DNA of 64,000 nucleotides from Hyphochytrium catenoides (lineage: Eukaryota; Sar; Hyphochytriomycetes; Hyphochytriales; Hyphochytriaceae), in NCBI GenBank assembly GCA_900088475.1, contig FLMG01000355.1, forward strand, positions 40,786-104,785. The letters are read 5' to 3'. The notes under the pieces are model-generated. The model saw nothing but the letters and a program-made list of their open reading frames with translations. It was not told where the DNA came from and ran no database searches. Shown here piece after piece: positions 49,401-60,089 of this stretch (position 1 is the first letter of the stretch; every line of letters starts with the position of its first letter). The translations under genes and the position numbers were made by a program.

Positions 49401-50353
49401 GATACGCCGGCTATTTTGCATTTATTCCAGGTCTTCTAGGTCTCTGTGCCATCTCCACACACATTTACGGAGTGATTGTACTCAGACGCCATCATTCTCT
49501 TAACATCGGGATCTACTCATTATCACAACTTATCTTAGCCGGAGCTATGGGTTGTATGGCTCTGGTGTCATACTTGATCACCAGCGTCACTTATTTTAGA
49601 GAGCTAAGTCTTACGCAGATTGGCCAGGCTTGGAGAGGTGCGCTAAATAATCAATCCGCTGCTCTCGCGAGTGGGAACACCAAGGATGATGGCACTCCTC
49701 TCTGGATAGAAGGGCTGCAAAAGCTTCTTAACTGCTGTGGTTTTGATGGCGACGACTTCATCAATGAGGAATATGCGGGCAGAAGTATGTGTCCATCCGA
49801 CCCAGATGGGCACTGTGGACCTTTGTTGATGAACCTCTTTCAGGATCTCATTTTCCCTTTGCAGACTGGCCTGTGGGTGTCAGGGTGTGCTTTCGTTGCG
49901 TACACCTTACTCCTGCAGCTTCTTGCAGTGCGGTTATATAAAGCACAAAAGGTTCGACGGCAGCTTGAGAAGGAAGTCCAACAAGGGCTTACTGAGAGAG
50001 ATCTGCTGCCAGATGGCAGAGCTATCACGCCAGGCATTCAAGCTTCTGCCATCAAGATTCAAACACAGTACCGAACCTATCAGGCTCAGAAAAAAGTCAA
50101 CCGACTTCGAGAAATCAGAGGGTGGAAGCAGCATATGAAGCGCCAGAGGAGCCTACTCTTCCTGATATATGCCACAGCCATCGCAATAATTGCGATGTGC
50201 TTCTATATCAACCTGATATTTGGAGTAAAGTTCACGCCTGAGCAAGCCGACCAATGGCTACTGAGCTCACTTATCTCAATGGCCGTGGACATGTTCCTTA
50301 AGGAACCCGTTGTGACCTTCTTTGTGGCAGTTAAAAATCTCTATATAAGGTGA
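34408..50353 (+). CDS. Giant polycystin-1-like receptor: repeats-REJ-EGF-TSP1x2-EGF-GAIN/GPS-TM with tetraspanin insert and IQ motif
   Basis: Seventeen exons, all phases consistent, 4,984 aa: 34408-37062, 37112-37506, 37578-40514, 40592-41014, 41069-43380, 43436-44289, 44352-44557, 44629-44940, 44996-45470, 45529-46498, 46560-46787, 46845-47068, 47134-47563, 47628-47701, 47767-47938, 47997-48172 and 48242-50353. A signal peptide follows M1 or M9. Residues about 35-570 hold three tandem domains of about 190 aa. Residues about 990-2760 carry six-cysteine modules, F-x-x-x-N-W strands and G-x-W modules shared with the minus-strand giant. REJ is at about 3365-3750 (PPTSGFITVVPVEGF, YTFSLQASSRNGIG). 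EGF is at about 3752, TSP1 at 3788-3842 and 3847-3920, EGF at 3932-3962. The GAIN domain ends in a GPS (CRYW...CETTHLTDFS) near residue 4265. Nine TM helices follow. TM4-7 enclose a CCG-containing loop like a tetraspanin, an IQ motif is at about 4882, and the last two helices are polycystin-like. There is no PLAT and no channel domain. A sensory or adhesion receptor role is inferred. Confidence 0.93.
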
Positions 50354-50476
50354 TGCGCTAGGCCGGCAAAGACCCCTTTCGGCTGGATTGCACTTGCGAT
50401 GGAGATACTAACAATGTCAACAGTTCAATGTTAAGAGTAGCAAAGGTTCCACTCAGTAAAAACTTGAGACCCCTGC

Positions 50477-52374
50477 CTATCGAGCGCTTGAGCCGAGGGT
50501 TCTCTTGTCATAAGAATATAAGCTATGCACACTTCCCTCCCTTTGTGCCGCAGGCGTCCTCAATTCAAAGCATAGGTCGCCAGAAATAAGGCGCCCATGA
50601 AGGTCCTTCACGCTCCTTGAACCTGCGTCTTGGATGCCATGCTTGATACCCTGTACCAAGTAAGGAATATATTTCTTTAAAGAACCCTTGTCCACCACAG
50701 AGCCACTGACTCCTTGTGCCACCTTAACCTGGCTATTCTGGGCAAAATAGCGAGTGGACGAGCCCTTCGTCATCGCCTCAATCGAGCCCATGCCTCTGTA
50801 TTTCTTGACGCGCACACCATCCTGGAAAAAGTACTGACCCGGTGCCTCTTCAGTGCCAGCGAAAAGAGATCCACACATAGCCACAGATGCTCCCTGAAAA
50901 CAGCTATTAGAGATGGGTTCAAACTCTCATGACGAGCAACCTACCAGTGCTAGAGCTTTCACAACGTGACCAGAACTGCTAATACCGCCGTCTGCAATAA
51001 TGGGAATGCCATACTTGCGTCCGAGTCGAGACGTGTTGAAAACGGCGGACGCTTGAGCTCTTCCCACAGCACAGACCTCTTGCGTAGTGCAGATGGAGCC
51101 AATACCCATTCCGACTCGTAGACCATCTACTCCAGCCTTGATGAGGTGAAGCGCCTGAGAGGAGGTAACTACGTTGCCTCCAATAACGTCAAGCTTTGGG
51201 TACTTTGCCTTCACCCATTTTATCAAGTCTAGCTGAAATCTGTCCAGGAGCTGACTTTAAAAGCTACGCTTCTATAAAACTCAATAAAGGACGTACACTG
51301 AGTCACCCTGAGAGGAGTCAATGACTAGCACATCGACACCAGCTTCCACCAGAGCATCCACGCGAACCCTGTCATGTTCTCTCGTCCCAACTGATGCGCC
51401 AACAAGCAGCTGCAAGTTAACAAGACAAAGTGGAAGGCTGAGTTCGAACAGGATAACAAACGGAAGTGTAGTTCGTACTTGCTTGTTACGGTCCTTGGAA
51501 GCTAGAGGAAAATCTCGAGCTTTGGTTATGTCACTCCTTGATATCAGCGCGACGAGTTCTCCCTTATCATTGACAATTGGGAGCTTTCCTTTCTTGCTCT
51601 TCTTCAGTATCTGTATAAATCTGTTGGCACTTCGAAAGAAATATTTTAGGTAGCACGCACGTGATTACCTCGTTTGCCTGTGGAAGGGTGCACTGCTCCT
51701 GGGCAGTAACAAGGTCTGAGATCATGACCTCTGACAGCTTAATGGTACGATCCTCGTGGAAGTCGATATCCCTGCTGGTCACAATGCCCACCAACTTGCT
51801 GCCAATCTTGCCATCTACTGTTATAGGAATGCCGGCGAAGCCATGTGTAGCTTTTATGTTGTCTACGTCTGCCAGGGTGTGATCGGGCCTGCAAGTGTGA
51901 TAGATTATGACCGAGAAACAAACGCTCAAGCTTTGATAAGACCATCTTACGAGAGGCACATAGGGTCCGTGATAAATCCATTCTTGAACTTCTTCACCTT
52001 CCGGACCTGCGCGTGCAAAGATTAACCTGCGAAGCTTTATTTTATATTTTCCAACCCAAGCCTACCTCTCGACTTTGTTCTTCCACAGTCATGTTATAGT
52101 GAATGATGCCAATGCCACCATGAAGGGCCATTTGGATAGCCATCGCATGTTCAGTTACTGTGTCCATGGGTGAGCTCACCAGAGGCAGCTGAAGGGAGAT
52201 ATTCTTGGTCAAGCGGGTTTCGAGAGATACATCCTCCACTGGGAACTCCACATGTCCAGGCATCAGTATAATATCGTCATAGGTGTAGCTAATGTGGTGC
52301 GGGTTCTTCACGAAGATGGCCTCTGCACTGTACCCATCTGGTCCAGCAATCGGTTGATCGTCGTAACTGGCCAT
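50477..52374 (-). CDS. IMPDH: Inosine-5'-monophosphate dehydrogenase
   Basis: Seven minus-strand exons: 52374-52066, 52006-51951, 51888-51669, 51610-51479, 51409-51293, 51232-50945 and 50893-50477, giving 512 aa. It makes XMP from IMP with NAD+, the committed step of GMP synthesis. The first exon carries [10 protein letters not shown] and [21 protein letters not shown] pair sits in exons 2-4 ([20 protein letters not shown]-like and [20 protein letters not shown]). The NAD-binding loop region VIDSSQGDS and the catalytic loop [11 protein letters not shown] with the nucleophile Cys are intact. The flap and C-terminal part have GMGSIEAM and a Tyr-Phe pair (STRYFAQ). The Ala/Val-rich end (RTPAAQREG) is typical. 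The exon 5/6 junction as modelled lacks one residue commonly found after the Val-Tyr there, so that border may be off by a codon. It is tail-to-tail with the giant gene, 123 bp apart. Confidence 0.95.
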
Positions 52375-52753
52375 GATGAGCTGTTCAGTGGGATGTCTCT
52401 TAAGGCTATCTCGTGCCAAATGAGGGCCAGGGATGATGCAACTTCCTGCTAGTTATGCCTCAGGTTGGACGAGATTGCCCTTGGATGGCCCCTGCATTAG
52501 CAATGCGCGCTTTCTCTGAAAAGAGTTGAAGAAGATTATTGCTGCAGGCAGAGTGTCAAGCAAGTTGCAGAGAAAGACAGCTCCATCATTGTTCTTACAG
52601 CGTCATCAAAGGGGCAAAAAGGAATGGAGAAGAGAACGCGCCACACAGAGTGTGCAACCAAATCGGCTAATCACTGATAACAGAGGCGTTAATCCAGGAT
52701 AGAGAGCTCCTCGGTACTTATACCCACAGAGGATATCCTGCCTCAAGCAAGAA
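52375..52753. other. Intergenic spacer, IMPDH to tRNA-Phe
   Basis: 379 bp upstream of IMPDH (minus) and of the tRNA (plus). No ORF or other element seen. Confidence 0.5.
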
Positions 52754-52801
<48 letters not shown>

Positions 52802-52826
52802 ACGTGTTCGATCCACGTTCGTGGCA
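52754..52826 (+). tRNA. tRNA-Phe (anticodon GAA)
   Basis: A complete 73-nt intronless cloverleaf. The acceptor stem GCCGCGA pairs with TCGTGGC with one G-T wobble and a discriminator A. The D stem is GCTC/GAGC, the anticodon stem TCAGA/TCTGA with loop CTGAAGA (anticodon GAA), and the T stem ACGTG/CACGT with loop TTCGATC. No CCA is encoded, as is usual in eukaryotes. Confidence 0.97.
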
Positions 52827-52830
52827 AACA

Positions 52831-52835
52831 TTTTT
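52831..52835 (+). terminator. RNA polymerase III terminator (T5)
   Basis: A run of five T begins four bases after the mature tRNA-Phe end, the standard Pol III stop signal. Confidence 0.8.
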
Positions 52836-53306
52836 GCTCCATAATAATGGTGGGGTTCTGTCTATCCAAAGGTAAATGGGAGTTACACACTTCCTTTTGT
52901 CTGCTTCACACAACCAATTTTCGGGAACAGTTTCTGTACTCTGTAAAAAAAGATCTCATCAGAATCTAGGAAGGGAAGGCTTTCCTTGCGAACGCTGTCC
53001 AAGAGTTCTACCGTGAATTTAGTGTAAAGTTTTAGATGTTCCTTCTTCCAAGATCCAGAGGATCCTTGATGAAGATCCAGATTCCTCGGGGGATCTTTCG
53101 CATACCTAGCGGTCTTGCTGAGGGGGAGCTAAGGTGTTCTAAGTGAGTCCAGGTCAGGACGGGGGTCGCTTGTACTTCTTCTGTTGTCGCCATTCCTCCT
53201 TTAATTGCTCACAGTTGCAAATTCAGACGGGAACAACGAAGTTGCAGCGCCGTAACATATCAGCGACGGACTTATTGGATCTGCTAGAGTCTTCTTAGAA
53301 AGGCCA
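52836..53306. other. Spacer between tRNA-Phe and fumarase
   Basis: 471 bp with short direct repeats of the tccagag/gatccag type near 53045-53090. It should contain the fumarase promoter. No ORF supported. Confidence 0.4.
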
Positions 53307-54979
53307 ATGAACCGTGCCAACAGTTTGGTCCACGCTTTTTCGGCGCAAAGACTGGCATTCCAAAGGTCAAATTTGAGCCCATCCTATTTGCCTGTCTTGG
53401 GCTTGTTGCGCGTGCACGGACTTCGTCCTGTAGATCGCAGGCAATCGTCAAGAAAGGCTACATCAACCAGCTCCAGAATGTCAGAAAGCTTTCGGGAGGA
53501 ACACGATACCTTCGGACCGATCAAGGTCCCTGCCTCCAAATATTGGGGGGCACAGACCCAACGCTCCCTTCAGAATTTTAACATTGGTGGGCAGCTTGAG
53601 AGAATGCCGGAGCCACTTATTCATGCATTTGCAGTGCTCAAGAAGGCTTCTGCATCCGTGAACCTGCGCCATAAACTGCTGGATGAGAGCATGGCGAATG
53701 CAATTATCAAGGCTGCGGATGAGGTCATCGCCGGGCGGTGGGCGGACCAATTTCCGCTGGTCGTCTGGCAAACAGGTTCCGGCACGCAAACGAATATGAA
53801 CGTCAATGAAGTCATTGCTAATCGGGCGATGGAGCTTCTGGGGACTCCTCTCGGAGAGAAGAAATCTGGGAACGCAGTGATACATCCAAATGACCATGTT
53901 AACAAAGGACAGTCTTCCAATGATTCCTTCCCGACAGCGATGCACGTTGCTGCGGTCTCAGAAATTCATAAGTCCTTGCTGCCTGCTCTTGTACTTCTAC
54001 ACAAGGAGTTACAACGCCTGTCCGAACAGTTCAGTCATATAATAAAAATTGGACGGACTCATTTACAGGATGCGACACCTCTAACACTAGGTATGGTCAT
54101 GAAGCTATCCTCTTTTCTATGTGCAGTACATCACGAATCCGTTTCTTGTTGTTCACAACAGGCCAAGAGTTCTCAGGCTACGCTCAGCAGGTAGCAAATG
54201 GGATAGAAAGAGTAAAAGGCGTCTTGCCCCGCCTATCTCTTCTGGCACAGGGAGGCACTGCGGTCGGGACAGGCCTGAACAGTTTTAAGGGCTTCGATGA
54301 GGAGGTTGCGGCGGAAATCTCAAACATAACAAAGCTATCCTTCAAGACTGCGCCCAACAAGTTTGAGGCTCTTGCGGCGCATGATGCCTTGGTGGAGACA
54401 AGTGGTGCTCTTAACACGCTGGCAACATCCTTGATGAAGATAGCAAATGACATCCGCTTCCTAGCGTCTGGACCGCGGTGTGGCCTTGGAGAGCTCTCCC
54501 TTCCTGAAAATGAACCTGGCTCATCAATCATGCCAGGCAAAGTTAACCCGACGCAATGTGAGGCGATGACAATGGTGTGTGCCCAGGTATTTGGTAACCA
54601 CATGGCAGTTACGGTGGGCGGAAGTAATGGCCATTTTGAGCTGAACGTCTTTAAACCCCTGATCATACGCAACGTTCTCCACTCCATCCGTCTTCTTGCG
54701 GATGCTTCAGTCTCATTCACCAAAAATTGTGTCAGCGGCATCCATGCGAACGAGGAGCATATTCGAGGCACGATGTACAAGTCTCTGATGCTTGTCACTG
54801 CCCTTAATCCTCACATCGGGTATGAAAACGCTGCTAAGGTCGCCAAAAAGGCGCACAAAGATGGAACAACCCTGAAAGAGGCGGCCGTTGCTCTCAGCCT
54901 CCTTACCTCAGATCAATTTGACGAATGGGTCAAGCCAGAGAAGATGCTTGGACCAGAACAACGTTCTTCTAAAGAGTGA
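53307..54979 (+). CDS. FH: Fumarate hydratase, class II (mitochondrial form)
   Basis: Two exons, 53307-54090 and 54162-54979, giving 533 aa. It interconverts fumarate and malate in the TCA cycle. The first 55 residues are rich in Arg, Ser and Leu with no acidic residue before Asp43 and look like a mitochondrial targeting peptide. The mature part begins near [20 protein letters not shown]. Class II hallmarks are intact: [55 protein letters not shown] and the superfamily signature [16 protein letters not shown] with its catalytic Ser loop. Length and order match bacterial FumC and mitochondrial fumarases. Apicomplexans use the unrelated iron-sulphur class I enzyme, so a class II enzyme argues against an apicomplexan host. 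An AG acceptor-like site (tcttcttag) lies 8 bases before the ATG. Confidence 0.98.
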
Positions 54980-55399
54980 GCTTCAGATGGTATCAGCCCC
55001 GCTACTAGCCGCCACGTAAATAGCGTGTTGGTTGGTCAGAACCCACAAGTAGTGTTTGCATTAAGTTGAGAATAGTCCTCTATTCAATACCCTCTTTTAG
55101 TTGAAAGCTCACAGCCTTCCGCCAGCGTAACTATTTCTTACAGCATGGTCCCGTGGCGCCATCACTGCTAATAATAAGGTACAAGACACCTACCTTCGAT
55201 TGTTATTTCTTCATTGCCAGCGCCAACGTACCGTACCAGTTCCAGTGCCCTTTGATAGCACCTGGATGCTACTACTCAATCTTCCATGATGCTACCTTAC
55301 CTAAGTCACGTACAAAGTACTAGCATACAAGGTAAACCTAACCCGAGCTGACGCTGCCAGGATGTAGAGTGACCTTTTGACTCAGCGTGCAATACGCAT

Positions 55400-55830
55400 C
55401 TTCTGATACTGTCTTTGCGGCACGAGACAGGATTTGACCATGTGGAATGGCGAGGAAAGAAACCTGTCACACAAACAGCGCTTCTACCCTTCATACGCTA
55501 TCCAGTAGAGGTCTTTAATAGCTAAGCAGGTTCCCTGCTTTATTCAGGACAGCAAGAGCTTCGGAAACATGGCTTTTCTCTGCTGTGCCACTCATATGTC
55601 GTTTCAGGCCCTCAGGTATTTTAGTCCTGTCTCTTTCGGCACCAGACACGAATTCACCATGCATGCACAGGCGAAAAGACCCTCTCATAAGGTGCTTTCT
55701 CCACCTTGTGCGCGATCAGGTAGGTCCTTAATGGCTAAGCAGGGGAGAAGCTTCTAAACGCTGGCTCTCCTATTTACGTGCCCACTACTATTGGTCATTT
55801 CAGGTTCTCTGACGAGGAGGCTACTTGGAG
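55400..55830. repeat. Diverged tandem repeat of about 215 bp, two copies
   Basis: Matching anchors recur in the same order about 215 bp apart. ctgtctttgcggcacgagac at about 55410 corresponds to ctgtctctttcggcaccaga at 55628. ggtctttaatagctaagcag at 55509 corresponds to ggtccttaatggctaagcag at 55723. gtcgtttcaggccctc at about 55597 corresponds to ggtcatttcaggttctc at 55793. The sequence between anchors is poorly conserved. Confidence 0.55.
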
Positions 55831-56948
55831 CTTTCATCGTCGGTCGAATCGTTGAAGCCGAGCACTGTTAGAGGTACATAAGGGGGTCGGCAGCAGGTAT
55901 ATTGTAGTCTCCAAGCTTCGGGCCGCCAGACGAGACTTCACCTAGATAGAATCTAGAGTGTTGCTCAAAAGGCTGGAATCGAGTGTCAGAGGTACATAAC
56001 GAGGCCTGGCGCGAAAAAAGCTGTGGGAGACCTAAAGATCATAAGGCCGGAACAAACTTACTAACAACAAGCAAAGCCTTCTTGGGGGCTAGCCGGGATA
56101 CATGCAGGAATGAAAAAAGCGCTCTCATCACAACTCGGCAACAATGGACATATTTCTTAGGGTTAGGGTCAGAGTTAGCTCTTCGTCCTTGGCTCTTTTT
56201 TTTTTTATGTAGCAGCTGCTTCCTGGCAGATAGACAGCTTCCGCAGCTCCGCTCCCTCCTGTCAGCTTCCCGGACCAAGCTCAACCTGTGAAAAAGGAAA
56301 GATCAGTCCTCGCCCACCGTTAAGTACAAATGAACAATGTGACACACTCTCGAACACTGTGAAGAACCAGAGTCCATGCAAGAACAGCAGGTGCCCTAAC
56401 TAATAATGCTGGAATTCTATATATAGCAATACACCATGGGGTTAGACCTTACTGTTTCTCCTCCTAGAGGAAGATCATTGTGGAACTGAGGTTGAAGGTC
56501 CGTTTTCTCACATTGGCTAGGATCTCGGAGGTTCTCCCTTCTACAGTAGTAGTTCTATGCAATCCTTGGCTCGCCTCCTCACAGCAGTAAGAACCACTGT
56601 TGTTATTACAGGAACCTGGCTTTGAAGAGGACGATGGGTAGTTCCTAGGAGGGGATGATGGGACACATCAGAACACATGGAGATAGAGTGGATGGGCAAA
56701 GATGATGGGGACCACAGGAGTGTTAAGGCGGATGATCCTACCCGCCTCGTTATTCACAAGAAAATGAGAAAATGGAAGAAGAAACCTTTGATGGTGAGAT
56801 GTTGTCAATGATGACGTTTCTTCAGTCCACGCGATTGCTTCAAGAAAGGTGCCGCCAGAACTTCTTTACCCAGCTAGCACAGAATCTTCAAACTCTGAGC
56901 TTCACGAATCACATGTCAGCACAAAGCACTGTCATTAAGCTACCGAAG

Positions 56949-57036
56949 GAGGTAGATAATAACCAACAGCCAGCAGCAGCCTTCAACCACACAAGAGGTA
57001 GATAACCAACAGCCAGCAGCAGCCTTCAGTCACACA
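56949..57036. repeat. Tandem duplication of a unit of about 46 bp
   Basis: gaggtagataa followed by ccaacagccagcagcagcct occurs at 56949 and again at 56995. The first copy has an extra taa triplet. Confidence 0.85.
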
Positions 57037-57559
57037 TCATCCCGGCAGAAAAGCGTGAGGCTTTAGCAGCTTTTGTTCCCAAAGAGAGAGATGCTTACCG
57101 CTACGGTGGCACGGGGTGCTGTCCCTGCGATGGCAATGACTGCTGCAAGCGTGTGCCTTGTAGGGACCGTTTCAAAAGAAGTTCAACTCCGAAAGATAAC
57201 AAAGAAGAAGGGTTTGAATAAGGAACTCAGTGCGGGAAAGTCACCTCGAGGAGACCTTGCTTCTGGTTGGAGAGGCTGCAGATAAAAGCTAAAACCAGGC
57301 CACACGCTGTCTCTCTTATCCTACACTGCCAATCGGTCTGTATCAGAGGCCTAAGGTAGTACAAACGCGGGCGCAGATCTGTCAATGCAATGTGGCATCC
57401 ACTCAGCTGAGGTGCCAGGTGGTACTGCTCGGTGAAGCTTTATTTATTATGGACATATTGTAGCATAGTTAGGCTTAAGGTGATGGAGGGGATGGGTTTT
57501 CCTCCAAGCTTGTTATGAAGCATGGCCCTAGTCGGCTTTTTTATAAAGTTAATTACAGC

Positions 57560-58633
57560 TTAACCCTTCTTGGTCTTCCTTCTAGTCTCTAACTCTCTCT
57601 GTATACGCTCGAAGTCTTCGTCACTCGGCTCCATCTTGGGCTTCCTTTTCCGCTTACTTCCTTGCTTAGCGTACTTCTGCTCCAACGCTTCTACCATGCC
57701 GTTAAATTGCCGTTCCCTAATAGTCAAATGTATGTGAGAGGTTAGGGTAAAGCGATCTCATAGCTGGGAGGCCTATGTCCGTACCTGTGGGTAGAAAGGG
57801 ATGAGTGGCCCCTGTCTCCACGGGATCCCATGTTTCCACGAATCTGTTCCAGCAAGGCAGAAGCCTCTGCTGCTTCGTCCTCCAGCTTTTTCTTTCTTTG
57901 CTGACTTTTTTTCTTGGAGACAGTACTTCCTGGAACATTGTATGCCGCAAACTTCGGTACCTAAGATTATTTGCTCACTTCAGTTGGTTCAGACCGCCAC
58001 TTCTGGTAGAGCAGTTACCTCTCCGGACGCTATTGCATCATCTATAATTTGCCTTAGTCGCTTGTCGTCCTCTTCCGTCTCTTCCACTAGCATTATGCTG
58101 TCCATAATTTTCTTCATTGAGCCCTTATGACTCTTGTATGCTGGGATGGTGGCGAGAAGGCCTTAGCTAGCTCAAACTAAGGCTCTCGAAAGGGTCTATT
58201 TTACCTTTCAGGACGTCATCTCTTTCCTCGTTAGAGCCCTTATATTGCTTCTCAAAGCGCTGTATATCCTCAACAGTCACCTTTGGGAACAAGCTTCTCC
58301 AGTAGTCGAACCAATCCGCGCTAATGTCATCGTCCACGTCCCCCGTTCGATCATAAATTGCTCGCTTCTGACCATCACTTAAAATGGAATGAGCAAAGCT
58401 AAGGCGCTGAAAGATCTTAGTGGACTCAGGATCGTTCTTGTTCTTGTCGGGATGCTGCGGCATGTGGTAGGTAGGCGTAAGCTGAGGTACCAGAAAAGAG
58501 AAGCAAGCGATTGCGACCCATGGCTTACGTGCTTTAGCGCCAGCCTCCTGTAGGCTTTCTTTAGCTCCTCTGGAGTAGCGTCTCTTGACACCTCTAGGAG
58601 GGCATAGAGATCAACACCATGCATATCCTGCAT
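57560..58633 (-). CDS. DNAJC9: DNAJC9-type J-domain protein
   Basis: Five minus-strand exons: 58633-58529, 58454-58205, 58140-58019, 57960-57785 and 57716-57560, giving 269 aa. The J domain occupies residues 6-75: LYALLEVSRDATPEELKKAY, the HPD motif with Lys/Asn after it, and YDRTGDVDDD. After it come WFDYWRSLFPKVTVEDI and the segment YKSHKGSMKKIMDSIM, characteristic of DNAJC9 rather than of general DnaJ proteins. The C-terminal third is highly basic (SKKKSQQRKKK, KRKRKPKM). DNAJC9 is a nuclear H3-H4 histone co-chaperone that recruits HSP70. Exon 3 could start 19 bases earlier at another AG, but that choice would lengthen the protein out of register. An in-frame alternative start exists at 58624. 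Confidence 0.93.
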
Positions 58634-60089
58634 AGCTCCTAGTCTAGTACTTGCAGCAGAAATGTGAGTTCTCTCTCCACAGACTAGCAGGATTCCACGA
58701 TGATTGGTCTCATCCACAGAGAAACCTCAAGATTGAGACTCGCATCGTGCAGAGAGAAAGTAGTTCTTGGAAGTGTTGACTTCTAACGAGCGTTTTGGCG
58801 GGAACTCTCTTAAGCCTTATCTACCCGAAGTCACAGTTTAGTACCAAAGTTTGTCGATGCTTAGATTTGGAAGGTCCAGTACTACTACGGAGTAACTGCT
58901 GCAATACCGAAACATACTGAGGGCCCCGAAAATAAAGATTGGGTTCTGACAATAAGAACTGCTCGAGGGACAACTACCAGCACTCCAGATTCACCTTGGC
59001 TCTTGCGCTCAAGCTCTCAAATACAATCTGCAGTTTCCCGTACTGGCTAAGAGGTAGCTGTCGCCCATAGACATTGACCTTGATATCATTCTTCAGGTCC
59101 TTGCTAGCCGGTGCTTTACCAGGCGAAGTGAATCAGCCAAGCAGTTGTCACCGTATCGTATTCATATACTCCGTACATCTATAAATCTCCATGGCAGTGG
59201 CTGACATTATGGTCAGCTAGGCCAGATGAAGCGACAATGAGTGGGACCGCCGCGTCTCCTATCATAATGCGCTTCCATATAACATTGTATTTCAAGTGGG
59301 CCGCCAGTTGCGACCAGTTTGTTGGTGCCGATGTTGATCCTTCCCTGGTGATTCTGGTAGTTAACGAGCCATCGCTCCGCCACCGGCGATGACGTTAAGT
59401 GACTGTCTTGACAACTAGAGCGTCTTGACGAGCCCTTCGAATATCTCCGGCGCAAGCAGATTTCTTGCAGGGTAAGAATCAAAAGTAGGAAGACGGTTCG
59501 AAGCACCGTCACTGGCCTGCTCAAGACGGAAAAACGCATCATACTGGAGCGACAAGGTTTGGGTGCCTATAACGACCACTGGTGACGGCATACATCTATC
59601 ACCTGCCATTAGTGCTCGGCCAGATGATACTGTTCTGGTGATAAAGCTGTCTACCTCAGTACGTCCTTAGTCTAGTGCTCGCTTCGTGGTTTACAGCCAC
59701 CTTCTGAACAGCAGTCGCTACGTCTTTGCAAAACCAATACTAACTGTGCAACGTTGTTATTGAGGCAAGAGGACGCAACAGCAGACTTACAAAAAGTTGC
59801 CTTCAGTTCTGTAAGATACACGACCGCAAGAGCAAACTTTACCAGCCTAATGCTCCGAGAGACAACCTTGTCAATGGTCAGGTCCAAGAAGGGAACAAAT
59901 TATCCAAGGACTCGTGAACAAGCGTAGAACTAGTATTGGTCCTGGTGATTCTGTCTCCCGTCTCTTTTACGTGGGGCAAATAATATAATTATATATGTCA
60001 CCTTTAGTCACTGCCTCCTAGGTACACTCTAACCGCACGAGCTCCCGATGGCACAATTGAATGACATGTGCCGAATTACTCTCACTGAT
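58634..60089. other. Gene-poor interval
   Basis: 1.46 kb between DNAJC9 and the two-TM protein gene. Minus-strand ORFs at 59213-59542 and 59672-59887 have no recognisable domain or splice structure. No RNA gene or repeat recognised. Confidence 0.45.

Larger units (their letters stand above)
54980..57559. other. Gene-poor interval with diverged repeats
   Basis: 2.6 kb between fumarase and the 3' end of DNAJC9. It contains a diverged tandem repeat (about 55400-55830) and a 46-bp duplication at 56949. ORFs (55983-56291, 56772-57005 and others) have no domain support. Confidence 0.5.

Noticed and set aside
56157-56170. TTAGGGTTAGGG, telomere-like sequence
   Set aside because: Only two units inside ordinary sequence; too short to claim an interstitial telomere.
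59213-59542. Minus-strand ORF of 109 codons
   Set aside because: No ATG-proximal signal, domain or exon partners; several overlapping frames are also open.
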